DNA of 64,000 bases from Dryomyza anilis (lineage: Eukaryota; Arthropoda; Insecta; Diptera; Dryomyzidae): positions 4,467,852 through 4,531,851 of the forward strand of contig OX638136.1 in NCBI GenBank assembly GCA_951804985.1, given 5' to 3'. Made by a program: the position numbers and the translations under genes. The notes beneath the pieces were generated by a model. That model did no database searches and was not told where the DNA came from. It worked only from the letters and a program-made list of their open reading frames with translations. This document shows, one piece after another, positions 32,561 through 43,708 of the stretch (its first letter is position 1; the number at the start of each line of letters is the position of its first letter).

Positions 32561-33077
32561 TTACACCCTACACTAAGAGTGAAAGGGTTTATTCAGTTTG
32601 GTACGCCGTTGAAACTTCTAATTTGGATTACTTATATACCTATTACTTATATACTTATATTAGCGTGATCGGTCCATTGAGGCCTGTAATCCGACCACTT
32701 ATACAGATCAATTTTACTTTATACGGGCAAAGGTGATTTTTTTGGCCAAATATAAATTGCTCAAATACATAAAAATGATATTTTCTCTCGAACCCACTTT
32801 TGGTTCCCAAAAAAAAAAAAATCTAAATTCAGTACACCTACCCATTTGTACATATGGGTATCAAATGAATGGAAATTCTTCAGCGATTGTAAGTTTCTAG
32901 TTATTTTCAAGATTCGTATAACCTGGTGACCTATGTAGCACTTCGAATGGTAACTGCGCACATTATCATTGTATTTGTTTGTATATAATTGTATATAATT
33001 CTTACTAACTTCATCACACCAACTATCAAAATATCCCTACTTTAAAATTACCCATGTGATCTAAACTTCCCAACTGG
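32561..33077 (+). repeat. mini-me/DINE-1-like repeat, family A, degraded (unit b)
   Basis: It starts TTACACCCTACACTAAGAG, jumps over the core and (GTCY)n tract, and ends CCCAACTGG. Its hairpin is lost. Confidence 0.75.
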
Positions 33078-33154
33078 GTTTTTTCTCTGTTTCTATTCTT
33101 TTTATCCTTTATTGCTTTTCCTATGTTTTAAAATGTTTTTTTTGATAACATAAT

Positions 33155-33720
33155 TTTAGAAATATTCGTTATATAAGGTAGTCAATATTAAGAATTTGGT
33201 CTTTCGTTATATAGCGTTTTCGATAATCCGCGTATTCGTTATACCGGGATTTGACTGTATATATATCGTGTGTTGCGCAATACATACGGTAGTCAAGGAT
33301 TAATCAAAAATAAGCCGCATACAATAATAAAATCAAATAAAATATAAAATATCAAATACATATGAAAATATAATAATACATAATCCAAATTACTTAATCC
33401 CTACTAAAATGTTTTGTTTAATATCCTAATTTACAAAAATGTTTATGTAATATCTTAATTTAATTTAATAATTTTGTTTTCCAACTTTAATAAATTCGTA
33501 CTTAAAATTTTGTTTCTTACTAAAATGGTTTTTTTTAATATCTCATTTTATGAAATTTGTTTTCAATTAAAAATGATTTGGTTAATATTATAATTGTTGT
33601 CGATGTTTTTTCAACTAAATGCTTTAAGGTGTTATTTTAAAAAACCTCTTGGATCGCATTCGAATCCAATTTGTAATCGTTAGCATCAAGCCAACTGATA
33701 AGTCCCATTGGCAAGGACGT
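33155..33720 (+). repeat. REP-X copy 3 (unit b)
   Basis: The pogo-like end reads CGTATTCGTTATACCGGGATT and finishes at 33257. The AT-rich tail and the GTTAGCATCAAGCCAACTGA block follow. Confidence 0.65.
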
Positions 33721-34276
33721 TATATCGCTGCCACAAAATGTTCTATGGGCTGTTAGCAGTAATGAGTCAAACTTTTTTCTAAGAGCTGCTGTTCTTTGAG
33801 AAACGAATAGGGAAATCCTGCAAAAATGTTAATTTCATATAAAATACCTTCTATATAATCAGTGCTAGCTTAGCTTTTGTCTGAATTTTACTACTGGAAT
33901 ATTTTCTCCATTTCCTCCATTGAACATTTTGGAGTTCGTTATTTCTTAACCTAAACCTTTTTTTTACCATCATATAAAATTAAAATTTTGTTCTCTTAAA
34001 GATTTTGAAGAATATCTATAAATAATTTACAGTATATTTTAAATTTAAATAATGTTTTTAATATATTATTATTTGTAAAAATTAACAGAAAATAATACAT
34101 TAAGTTTAAAATCTTTAAAATTTTTATTCGGCATTCTATTTCTGTTTTTAATTATAATTTTTCGATAACAGTCGCACAGTATGTTAACAAACATGTAATA
34201 ACAAGTCTATATTCTTTGTGTAGACCCAAAAATAAAGTAGTAACTATTGAAAAAATCCACGGTATTGTAAGGTTTT
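33721..34276. other. Spacer of second array, unit b
   Basis: It is non-coding. The last 240 bases match the end of the unit a spacer. Confidence 0.6.
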
Positions 34277-34673
34277 TATACCCTTCACTAAAGTGAAAGG
34301 GTATATTCAGTTTGGTACGCCGTATGAAAAAGTATATTTATGAAAAAGTATATATATGTATATATGATGTCCGACTGCTGTCTGTCCGTCTGTCTGTTGA
34401 AATCCCTACTACCTAAAAAATTGAAGAGTTAGATCAATGAAACTTCTATTTGGATTTCTTTTATACCTACGCTATATGTGCGAAAAAATTGGCGTGATCG
34501 GTCCATTGTGACCTGTGATCCGACCACTTATATTAAAATACGTCATATCATATTTATTACTACAGATCAATTTTACTTTATACAGCGAAAGGTGATTTTT
34601 TTTTCCAAATATACATTGATTTCATACTCAAATACATTAAAATGATGTTTTTCCTCGTTACCATTTGTGGTTT
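34277..34673 (+). repeat. mini-me/DINE-1-like repeat, family A, left part (unit c)
   Basis: The 5' start, core remnant and short (GTCY)n tract are present. The copy is interrupted at GTGGTTT by the errantivirus-like element and resumes at 44204. Confidence 0.82.
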
Positions 34674-35167
34674 TGTTGTATGTTAAATGTCCTTCTACTA
34701 GGACTTTAACTTGATCCTATTTATACTTACTGAGTCCTTTTCACTTTCGTTATATAATTTAAAACAACCGAGTCGTTTTTACTTCAAGACACTTTATTTC
34801 GCTTTAAAAGTTGGTTACACTTATACTTAACACTTATTTGTAGACAGTTCAGCTTATCGAAAACAATTGATTCTTAGTCTATACTTAACTTCTACTTAAC
34901 ACCTCGTATTCTTATAATTTCACAATAAATTGAGTAATTTCATCATGCTAAAATAACTTAGTCAGCGTATTAAGCTGTGTGCGCCAAGACAATTAAATGC
35001 TGTTTGTGTTTAACATGCATAATGCTTAACCCTAAAAGTATGCCATAAAGAAAAATGTACTGGTTATGTTATGTTGTGGATCATAAGCACGCTGTAAGTT
35101 CCACGATTATGATACACAACAGTGGATCATATGTAAGCTGTGAACTCTACGATTATGATACACAACA
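34674..35167 (-). repeat. 3' LTR of the errantivirus-like element, with 46-bp repeats
   Basis: U3 holds two adjacent 46-bp repeats (35122-35167 and 35076-35121), each with GATCCAC and ATCATAATCGT. They could act as an enhancer-type duplication. AATAAA on the minus strand (GCGAAATAAAGTG, about 34789-34801) is a likely polyadenylation signal. Confidence 0.92.
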
Positions 35168-35180
35168 TACCTCCCCCCTT
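35168..35180 (-). other. Polypurine tract
   Basis: AAGGGGGGAGGTA on the minus strand directly abuts the 3' LTR, as needed to prime plus-strand synthesis. The old related element has AAGGGGGGAGGAA at 46999-47011. Confidence 0.85.
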
Positions 35181-35410
35181 ATTGAAAGAAAAAAAAATAT
35201 TATTATTAAGAAGAATAATAGTTTTTTTTTCTTTTGTATTATTTTAATTATTTTTGAAGAGAAAATTATTATTAAAAAGAATAATAGTTTTTTCTTTTTA
35301 CATTGTTTTATGTGGTATAAATTACGTTAAGTTCTATTAGTTATGAAGTTATGATCTTTACTTATATAATATTTAATGGATATTAGTAAATTAAGGGTTG
35401 TAATTTCCAG
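35181..35410. other. AT-rich tail between env and 3' LTR
   Basis: It contains two near-identical runs of ATTATTATTAAGAAGAATAATAG type (about 35200-35225 and 35266-35290). No gene was found. Confidence 0.6.
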
Positions 35411-37309
35411 TTATATATAATAAAAACCTGGTCCCGATGTTTTCGTTGCTGACTGCTGCTGTTCTGCGGTAGTAGTCCGATGCGTTGTTGTTGTTTCTGA
35501 CGTATTGGCTTCTATTTCATGTGACTTCGTTCGTTGACTTGCTATGGGTGTTGTGGTGTTTGTTTCTGCATTGTTGATTTCCGCAATGAACCGATTTTTT
35601 TCGAGTGGGGATTTCTTGCTGGGAAATGTATTTGACACCATTTCAAGGTTTTCCTTAGCCGCTTCTACATCTATTGTTGCGGTTTTCGTTATTTCATTTT
35701 GAAGATTAAGTAATTCTTTGCGTTCCTGGTTATCAGTTAATTGTAGTAATATTTCGTCGAAATCACGATGCCCATCTCTTAATGCTGATCTTATTTTGTT
35801 GTGATCTGACACCAAGATCGGTAACGATGTTTGTAATATATTTGAATATGGTAATGATGACCAATTGCCTTGTTAATTTTCTATTATAACCGTATGTTCT
35901 TCCTTCTTGTATGTTATATTCCTAATGCTTTGATGTGTAAACTCGTATGGCAGTATCATTTCTTTGTTGTGTAAGTTGCAAGCTTCATTTATGGACATCC
36001 AACCCAGGCCGGATAGTGTCAATGTGGCTATATTTGACCCACAAACTGCTTCGAAAAGGCTGGTGTATTGAATTTATACAACCATGTGTTTGGTGTCTAT
36101 AGTTTAACTACTAGGCCAGAACTCCTTGTGATTGCAACATGTTCACAGGTATCTTTAATATCTGTTATGTGTTGAATCAGCGCGACTTCACATAGTGTGT
36201 TGCTAGTTGTTAGTATGGTTCCTGGACGTTTGCATAGTGTAATTTCTTTGTCCGTATGTTGGCTAACCAAAATGCATTTGCTGTGATCTTTATTCGTTAG
36301 ACCTATGTATTTGCTCCGGTCTTCTGCTTCTGATATGTAGTCATATGTTGTTTTAACCAATGCATCCCATTCTTCATTAATATTTGTGGGTATTGGGTAA
36401 ATTCTATATAATGTGAACAACAAATCATCTTAATGACTATTATTAGGCCGTCTGTGTCTGGGAAAACTCGTACTGTTGATGCACGGTGCATTTCGAATGA
36501 TTTTTGTATGAACCACTTCGCCTTTCCTCTTAACGTGAGGCTAGTCAGCATTTCATCTAACTCGCTCTGGTCTATAATTGTCGGGTGTAATCGTCCCTTG
36601 TATAGATCATCTATGATTGCCATTTCCATCAGCTGTTGTCCTTGAATTTCGATTAGGTTTGCATTAATTGTAGATTGAATTTCCAAGGTATCCATCATGA
36701 ATAGTAAATGACTAACTTGTTGGTTTTTTTTTTCATTTATGTATTTTTGTGTTCTTATTGTTATGTTTAACACATTTTGCAGATTTTCGACTTCCTTCAA
36801 GGAATTCAGTAAAGGTTCTGCTATCTTGTTACAATTTGATGAAATCACCGTAATTTGTCTTTTCATAATTTCGTATGTTTTATGTTCACTATCTTCAATG
36901 TCATTGAGATGTTTATAGATAGTCTCTGTTTCTTTATCAGTCCAAAAGCCCAGTTGAGTCCTTCGCCAATGAAATTGAGTGATCTCTTTTGTCGGTTACT
37001 CTTTATTGTGCGCTTAATTATTTCTTCATTTTTCTGTAGTGTGGCTATTATTGCCGTGGTTTCCCGTGTTGCTGCTATACATGATCTTTTTATGCTGGGT
37101 CCGGTGCTCATTTCTTCGCACATTGTGTTTGCCGTGATTATGTATTTGTTTGTCAGCTCCAGGAAATCGTTCAGTTGTAGCAGTTTAAACTTGGCTACTA
37201 TCGTCCATTCATCATTGTAGAACAAAGCATCAGTTGTCTTCTCAAAGAATAATCTTATATCATTAATTGATGTCTGTGTGATGTTGACTGCTTCCTTGGC
37301 TGCCAACAT
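35411..37309 (-). pseudogene. env: Env-like glycoprotein gene, broken in several places
   Basis: In insect errantiviruses Env is an F-type membrane fusion protein. Here the first frame (37309-36863) starts at an ATG just after a short hydrophobic stretch. It carries a basic RQKR cleavage-type motif followed by a Gly-spaced hydrophobic segment. The reading then moves to a second frame near 36.87 kb (36866-36303), a third near 36.43 kb (36423-36097) and back to the first near 36.09 kb. There an in-frame TAA sits at 35873-35875, before a Thr/Glu-rich C-terminal part ending at 35411. I see no clear membrane anchor near the end. With three frame changes and a stop, no full-length product is possible. 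Confidence 0.8.
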
Positions 37310-37315
37310 CAGGAC

Positions 37316-38488
37316 CAGTGTGACAATTCTAAAGTTTTGCTCTTTATTTCATATTGTAAAAAGACGAAATTCCATTTTTTTTTTCATTATAAATGGAATC
37401 CTTAATAATTTTATGTAGTTTTCTTTCTCATTTTACCCCTTAATACATATTGTTAAGGCGTTGGCCATAATTATACTTTAAATATTTATAGTAGTTAATA
37501 TATGTGTTAACATGTACTAAATGATTTAGTTTAGAAACATGCATTTAAATATGTTTCTGTATTGTTGTAAGACAAAATGTTGTATATACAATCCCAGTAG
37601 TACATGGTTAAATGCTAGTCATATTCAACAATACTTAGCTATTTACTCATGCACTAACTAATATTTTAGAAATAAGCGCGCGCGACCTCTTAGCATTACA
37701 TAAATGTATTTGCTATATTAAGTTGTTAAATATTTAGTTTTGTACATCTCAATTGTACTTATTTATTTTCATTACCGTGTAATGATGAATGTAAAACGTT
37801 TGTTAGTTTGCTATATTAATGCATATCTGCATTAATATATTTAGTTTCATGAATGAAAATTCTGTTAATGATAAAAAATATTAGGCAGTTTTGTCGCTGC
37901 ACTACCGTACCTCGTTTCAGTTCCAGTACGTTATTGGCTTCTGCCTGTAAAGTGCTGAAGTGCATTTAATCGGTTGGCATATGAATATGTTCAAGCCTTC
38001 TATATTAATATGAGCTGGGAGCATTGCGCTCTATGCACAATGAACATGTATGTTTAAAATGCCATTGAGGTAGGTACTGACCTATCGCAATTTTAATGAC
38101 AACGTAATTTTTATACCTTGCAAATTCGTACCTCAAATAATAACTTGATTTTGTTATTTGTTTATATTCAATGCTAGTCATCTTCAATTAATACATAGCT
38201 ATTTTCTCTGCGATTTGTATTTTGGCAATATTACATTAAATTTTTTGGATTTTATAAATTCTTTAAAATTAATTTATTTAATATCTATATTTAAAAAAAA
38301 TTATAGATTTTCTCTATTCTTTTCTTTTGTAGTTTCAAATTCGTTAGTACACGAAGCAATACCAGTCATTCTCAATATGTAATACTTAGCTATTCTGTCC
38401 TGCACTAACTATTTGACGTTATTTCAATGATGTTAAAAATTATTGGTTCTTGTTGCAGACAGTGTTTATTTAATTCTACAGTGTTTAT
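37316..38488 (-). other. pol-env spacer with three related ~50-base repeats
   Basis: About 1.17 kb with no ORF separates gag-pol from env, which are normally close together or overlapping. Imperfect repeats sharing CTTAGCTATT and GCACTAACTA-type blocks lie at about 37612-37661, 38170-38212 and 38358-38412. A GCGCGCGCGA tract lies at about 37676-37686. Splice or regulatory roles are possible but unproven. Confidence 0.6.
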
Positions 38489-41400
38489 TTAAACTATACT
38501 GTTGTATGCTTTTAACAAATTATTATGAAATTTTTTCGCTTTACCCTTGATACAAATCTCAGTCGTTACAGGGCTTTTTATTGAAAGAACCTCATAGGGT
38601 CCCACCCAAACTGGTGAAAATTTATTTTTCCTATTTTGATTTTTTAGTAAAATTTTATCGCCTACTTTGAATGTTATTGGGTGTAATGAGCTATCATAGC
38701 TTTGCTTAGATTTTTCTTTGGCTCTGGCTTGATTCTGTCGTACGATTTCGTGTGTGCGTTGAATTTGGTATTTTAATAGCTTGTTGCTATCATCGGTATT
38801 ATATACTGGTGAGCATTTGCGTTTTAGATTGGTTGGCATTTCAAAATCGTAATCGTATAAAGTACGGAAAGGTGTTTGCCCGGTGGACATATGCATTGTA
38901 TTATTGTGTACATGCATTGCTGTATTTAACCACTGGTCCCAGTTTGATCCATCCTCTTTCGCAAAACTTCGTAAATACTCTGCTAATGGTCGGTGGCTTC
39001 GTTCCAAAGAGCCGTTGGCCTGTGGATGATATGGCGTAATATGTAACTTTTTAATTCCTAACAATTTACACGTGTCCGAAAATAATTTTGAAACAAAATT
39101 CGAACCATTGTCGGTTATCAATACTTTTGGTATGTTATGTCTTGTAATAATTTCGTCGTAAAATGCTTTTGCTACAGTGCTTGCTTCTGCGTCTGGGATA
39201 GCCACGCAGCACATATATTTTGAAAAATCATCTTGAAAAGTTAATATATATTTATTTCCAGATATAGTTTCCGGTAAAATACCTACAAGATCCATGTATA
39301 CTTTATCGAATGGTCGTACAGGCGTATCAGTTAAAACCATTGGCATTTTAGTAAGCCTAGAACTTTTATTTACTTGGCATTTTTGACAATTCTTAACGTA
39401 ATCTTTTATTTGTTTCTGCATACCTTTCCACTTAAATTGTTTTCTGATTCTAAAATATGTTTTCACTGCGCCCTGGTGACCTCCTAATGCTGAGTCATGA
39501 AAGTCTTTTATAACAGTTTTAATTTCCTCTGGGTCAGTTAATAGTAGACTTGAGTTTAATTCGTTCTTGGTGTCTGTTGTTATTTCATCCAGTACTGGCG
39601 TGCTCACTTGTTTTTTGGTTTTTGAAATTTGATTATCTAATTTATTCTGTGTGGTCTTAGACCGTGTTTGGACCGCAGTAATATGTGGTTCTGGATGTGG
39701 AATTCTACTTAAAGCATCTGCGTTCAAATTCTGTTTACCTGGTTTGTAAGATATTTCGTAATCATATTCTGATAATTTATGCCTGAAACGGGCTAACCTT
39801 GATGTCTGATCTTTAAGATTTGCTGTGCTACGTAATGGTTGATGATCTGTATAAATTTGAAAATGTCGGCCTAGAAGATAAGCTCTAAAATTTTTCGTTG
39901 CCCAGACTATAGCTAAAAATTCCTTTTCAATGGTGGAGTAATTTTTTTCTGCTCCATTTAATGCCCTACTAGCAAATGCTATTGGTCGGTCGCTCCCTAC
40001 TTTGCCTTGTGACAGTACCGCACCTATTGCTTCGTTACTTGCATCTGTTGTAAGTAAAAAAGGTTTTGTAAAATCTGGATATGCGAGAATGGGTGGTGAA
40101 ATTATTGATTCTTTTAATTTAATAAATGAACTTTGACAATCGTCTGTCCAAGTGAATTTAACATCTTTTCTAAGTAATTTATTTATTGGTAATGATAATT
40201 TTGCCATATTGCTTATAAATTTTCTGTAATAATTAATTAATCCCAAAAACGCTTGCACTTCTTTTTTATTTCTCGGCACCGGAATATTTTTTACGCATTC
40301 AACCTTAGAGGGATCTGGCAGGGCACCTAGCTCCGTACATTTATGTCCTAAATAGACAACTTCGCGACGCAAAAACTGACATTTTTCTGTATTTAATTTT
40401 AGATTGTGTTCCCTTAATTTCTGCAATACTCTACTCAGCCTAAGCTCATGTTCAGCTAAATTTTTTCCGTACACCACTATATCATCAAGATAAACAAAGC
40501 AATCTATACCCTGTAAACCTGTTAATATGTGGTTCATTATTCTTTGGAAGGTAGCTGGTGCACCTGTTAAGCCAAATGGCATTCTGTTAAATTCGAAATG
40601 ACCCAGTCCTGTACTAAAAGCTGTTTTTTCCTTATCCCCTTCTTCAACTAGTACCTGATGATAACCACTTGCCAAGTCTAAAGTTGAAAAATAGCGACTG
40701 TGACCTAATTGGTCTAATATTTCGTCGATTCGAGGAATCGGAAATACTTGTTTTATTGTCACGTCGTTCAATTTACGGAAATCTATTACTAGCCTCCACT
40801 TTTTGTTACCGTCCTTGCCGCTCTTTTTAGGAACCAACAACATCGGTGAATTCCAGGGTGATATGCTTGGCGATATAATGCCGTCATCCAACATTTTATT
40901 AACCTGTCTGTTGATTTCATCTCTATGAGTGTGTGGCAATTTGTATTGCTTTTGGTTTATCGGTGGCTGGTTCCACTGTGTTGCTATTTCATGTTTAAGC
41001 GCTGGCGTGTATGTTAATTCATCGCCGTCTAAATGAAAAACATCATGATACGAAATACACATATTTTGTAAAGATGTGATTTCGTCTTTATTTAAAGTCT
41101 CATCAATTTTCATTTCTCCTAATAATTTATTAATTCTGTTTGTAATGTTTACTGAATTTATGCTATTTATTGTAGAATTATTGGTATCCGATTCTTTATA
41201 CTGATTAAAATTCGAAAATGTTGGTTTAAAAGTACTGTCTATTATAATTTCTGTTTCCGTAGCATTTAAAACTGAAACATAAACTCTATTTTTGCTAACA
41301 TTCGATATGCTTTCGCCCAAATATACTCCTGGAAAAATTTCTTGTTTATGTATTAACACTATTGGAATTTTTGTTTTTAAACGTAATGATACTATCTTTG

Positions 41401-42838
41401 CGGTTCTCGCTTGAATTTTAATTTGTTGATTGTAAAAAATATTTTGTATTTCTGTCTGCGATTTCATTGGTACTTTTATAATATGGTTTTTATGTTTATC
41501 AAAGAATGTTATTGTTTTGTCTATCGCATTTATTACAGATCGATTCCATAAATTGTCACGTCCGATTATTCCATCAGCTGGTACACCTTGTTTAAGTGAC
41601 ACTACATGTAGCAATAAACTTAAGCGCCCTATGTTCCTATGTTGGACTTTGGTGGAACCTAATGTTCTAACACACCCACCAAAAGCTCCTTTTAAATCCT
41701 TTTGTATATTTTCGTTAAAGTCTGGCAAATTTGTCATTGCATTTTCTTTTACTATACTGGCATCAGCTCCTGAGTCTACCAGTAAAATAAGTCTTCCATT
41801 TTTAGCTGCCTCGCAAGGTACTTCAATGAAAACGTCACTTACATTAGATAAACCCAAGCTATCTCCATGCCCACTGCATATTATGCGATCACCTTCTTCT
41901 TCCTCATATTTTAATTCATTGGTCTCCTCTGTTCTATGGAAATGCAATGGAGTAGTAAATTTGATCACAGTCTCCTCCGACGTCTTATCTACAATTCCTA
42001 ACTCTTTCTGTCTTATATTACTATTATTATTCGCACATATCCAATTAGATTCGTGACCATAAGATCCACATTCGTAGCAGAAAGGCGTATTTTTTCTAAT
42101 AATACATTCATCCCTAGTATGCCCCAATTTACAACAAAATGAACATGTTGGAACACTTCTTTTATAGTTGCTTTCATTATTTATTTGTTGCAATTTATTT
42201 TCCGATATAACGCTTGACTGTGTTTTTTCCATATAATTATATTCATCCTCTTCCGATCTTGGACTTCGCTGCATAACAGCCTGTACATTTAAAGCTTCTT
42301 CTAACAATGCATCTAATGTTTCTGACTTACTACCCAACAATACAACCTTTATAGTTGGATCCTTCACCCCTACTTTAAAAGAGATCAACACTGAGCTCTG
42401 TAATTCTAATCTGAATACTTCATCCTCACTTATCTTTTTACTGTATTTTTTACTAGCAATTTCCAAAGCCATGGATTGCAACTCATCTAATCGTCTACCA
42501 AACATTCTCAAACTCTCGTTACTATTTTGATAAGCCTTTTTAATCTCTTCTAGTACTAATTCTAAAGAAATTTCATTTAAGTACGTATTTTTTAACAACT
42601 CGTATAATTCTTCTATTTTTTGAAACTGTTTTGTCCTTACTAATTTATAGGCATCTCCCTCCAAACGTAACCTAACGCATTTAATAAATTCCTCATTATC
42701 TGATTCCTTAATTTTAAGCTTAGCTGTTTCACAACATTCAATAAATTTATATAATTCTGTTTCTAATAATGGAGATTCTGCCCCAGAAAAGTAAGGAACA
42801 ACGTAATGAACGCGTTTCAATACATTTTCAGTACCCAT
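38489..42838 (-). CDS. gag-pol: Gag-Pol polyprotein, single uninterrupted frame (1449 aa)
   Basis: Gag occupies about residues 1-300, with two zinc knuckles at about 232-261 (CSFCCKLGHTRDEC, then CYECGSYGHESNWIC, CX2CX4HX5C). Protease has DSGA at 355-358. Reverse transcriptase has FRKLND and YLDD at 783-786, and RNase H (TTDASN) follows. Integrase has H1114 of the HHCC finger and catalytic D1183, D1243 and E1279 (DD35E), then a GPYEV C-terminal module. ATG at 42838-42836 begins MGTENVLK. Most gypsy-group elements separate gag and pol by a -1 shift; here they are fused with no stop between them. All catalytic residues are present, so this is the most intact enzyme set in the window. Confidence 0.95.
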   Translation of the reverse strand: MGTENVLKRVHYVVPYFSGAESPLLETELYKFIECCETAKLKIKESDNEEFIKCVRLRLEGDAYKLVRTKQFQKIEELYELLKNTYLNEISLELVLEEIKKAYQNSNESLRMFGRRLDELQSMALEIASKKYSKKISEDEVFRLELQSSVLISFKVGVKDPTIKVVLLGSKSETLDALLEEALNVQAVMQRSPRSEEDEYNYMEKTQSSVISENKLQQINNESNYKRSVPTCSFCCKLGHTRDECIIRKNTPFCYECGSYGHESNWICANNNSNIRQKELGIVDKTSEETVIKFTTPLHFHRTEETNELKYEEEEGDRIICSGHGDSLGLSNVSDVFIEVPCEAAKNGRLILLVDSGADASIVKENAMTNLPDFNENIQKDLKGAFGGCVRTLGSTKVQHRNIGRLSLLLHVVSLKQGVPADGIIGRDNLWNRSVINAIDKTITFFDKHKNHIIKVPMKSQTEIQNIFYNQQIKIQARTAKIVSLRLKTKIPIVLIHKQEIFPGVYLGESISNVSKNRVYVSVLNATETEIIIDSTFKPTFSNFNQYKESDTNNSTINSINSVNITNRINKLLGEMKIDETLNKDEITSLQNMCISYHDVFHLDGDELTYTPALKHEIATQWNQPPINQKQYKLPHTHRDEINRQVNKMLDDGIISPSISPWNSPMLLVPKKSGKDGNKKWRLVIDFRKLNDVTIKQVFPIPRIDEILDQLGHSRYFSTLDLASGYHQVLVEEGDKEKTAFSTGLGHFEFNRMPFGLTGAPATFQRIMNHILTGLQGIDCFVYLDDIVVYGKNLAEHELRLSRVLQKLREHNLKLNTEKCQFLRREVVYLGHKCTELGALPDPSKVECVKNIPVPRNKKEVQAFLGLINYYRKFISNMAKLSLPINKLLRKDVKFTWTDDCQSSFIKLKESIISPPILAYPDFTKPFLLTTDASNEAIGAVLSQGKVGSDRPIAFASRALNGAEKNYSTIEKEFLAIVWATKNFRAYLLGRHFQIYTDHQPLRSTANLKDQTSRLARFRHKLSEYDYEISYKPGKQNLNADALSRIPHPEPHITAVQTRSKTTQNKLDNQISKTKKQVSTPVLDEITTDTKNELNSSLLLTDPEEIKTVIKDFHDSALGGHQGAVKTYFRIRKQFKWKGMQKQIKDYVKNCQKCQVNKSSRLTKMPMVLTDTPVRPFDKVYMDLVGILPETISGNKYILTFQDDFSKYMCCVAIPDAEASTVAKAFYDEIITRHNIPKVLITDNGSNFVSKLFSDTCKLLGIKKLHITPYHPQANGSLERSHRPLAEYLRSFAKEDGSNWDQWLNTAMHVHNNTMHMSTGQTPFRTLYDYDFEMPTNLKRKCSPVYNTDDSNKLLKYQIQRTHEIVRQNQARAKEKSKQSYDSSLHPITFKVGDKILLKNQNRKNKFSPVWVGPYEVLSIKSPVTTEICIKGKAKKFHNNLLKAYNSIV

Positions 42839-43687
42839 TATTAGTGTTTCTTATTTTTCCATTTACTTAATCATATAATTAACTATGCCTTTCTTAATTA
42901 AATTATTTATTTTGTTTTTACTAGTTTCATATTAAATCAACTTTTAACCATTATTTAAATTATTTATTAAATTTTTCACTACCTTATTTATCACATTTTA
43001 TGTTTCATTATTTAACCTTTTTAATCTATATTTCAAAACCATATCAACATATTATTTATGAATCCTAAATTAACTTATTTGTTCAATTTATTTATTTTTT
43101 TTTTAATTTTCCAGTTTTGTTCTTTAATTAATTTCGCGACATTATAAAAACATTGCTGTATCAAAATTCTTATTTTATTCAATTTATTTAAATTTACAAA
43201 TTTATTAATCATTATTATTAAATGTCCAAACTAATTTATAATGTTTCACAATTACTTTAAAAATGTTCTTCAATATATCAATTAATCAATTTAATAAAAA
43301 ATAATTAGTTTACTTATTTAATTTCCTGATTTATAAAATTTTATAATTTATGTAATTCATTTCATAATTTTATTTCACAGTTTTATTAAAAGTTTATTTT
43401 ATTCCACAATTTATTTCAAAATTTTCAATTGTTCTTTATTTTATTTTTACAAATGTAAATTTTCATAATTCCATTATTTTTTGCTTATTAAAATTCTCGA
43501 ATATTTCTTTTGTTCTATATCACAAATTCATAATTTTTTTTTTTTTTTACCGCACATATTTTTTGTTTCCACTATTTTTCACAATACTTACAAATACAAA
43601 AAATATTTTCCATGATCCAAAATAGTTATTTCTTCCAATATTAATCTCCATCAGTCCTTCTCGTCCCTTGGGAGTTGATGTATGGTC
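42839..43687 (-). other. 5' leader of the errantivirus-like element
   Basis: About 850 bases lie between primer site and gag, extremely AT-rich and without ORFs. Packaging signals would be expected here, but none is identifiable by eye. It also lacks the repeated binding-site array of the kind known from the gypsy insulator. Confidence 0.6.
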
Positions 43688-43705
43688 CGAAAACCGGCTG
43701 CGCCA
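43688..43705 (-). other. Primer binding site, tRNA-Ser-like
   Basis: On the minus strand TGGCGCAGCCGGTTTTCG begins three bases after the 5' LTR. TGGCGCAG.CGG resembles the complement of tRNA-Ser 3' ends used by gypsy-group elements. The last bases fit less well, so the exact tRNA is uncertain. Confidence 0.65.
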
Positions 43706-43708
43706 AAA

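Noticed and set aside
41517..42056. 179-codon + strand ORF
   Set aside because: Antisense shadow of the intact gag-pol frame on the minus strand.
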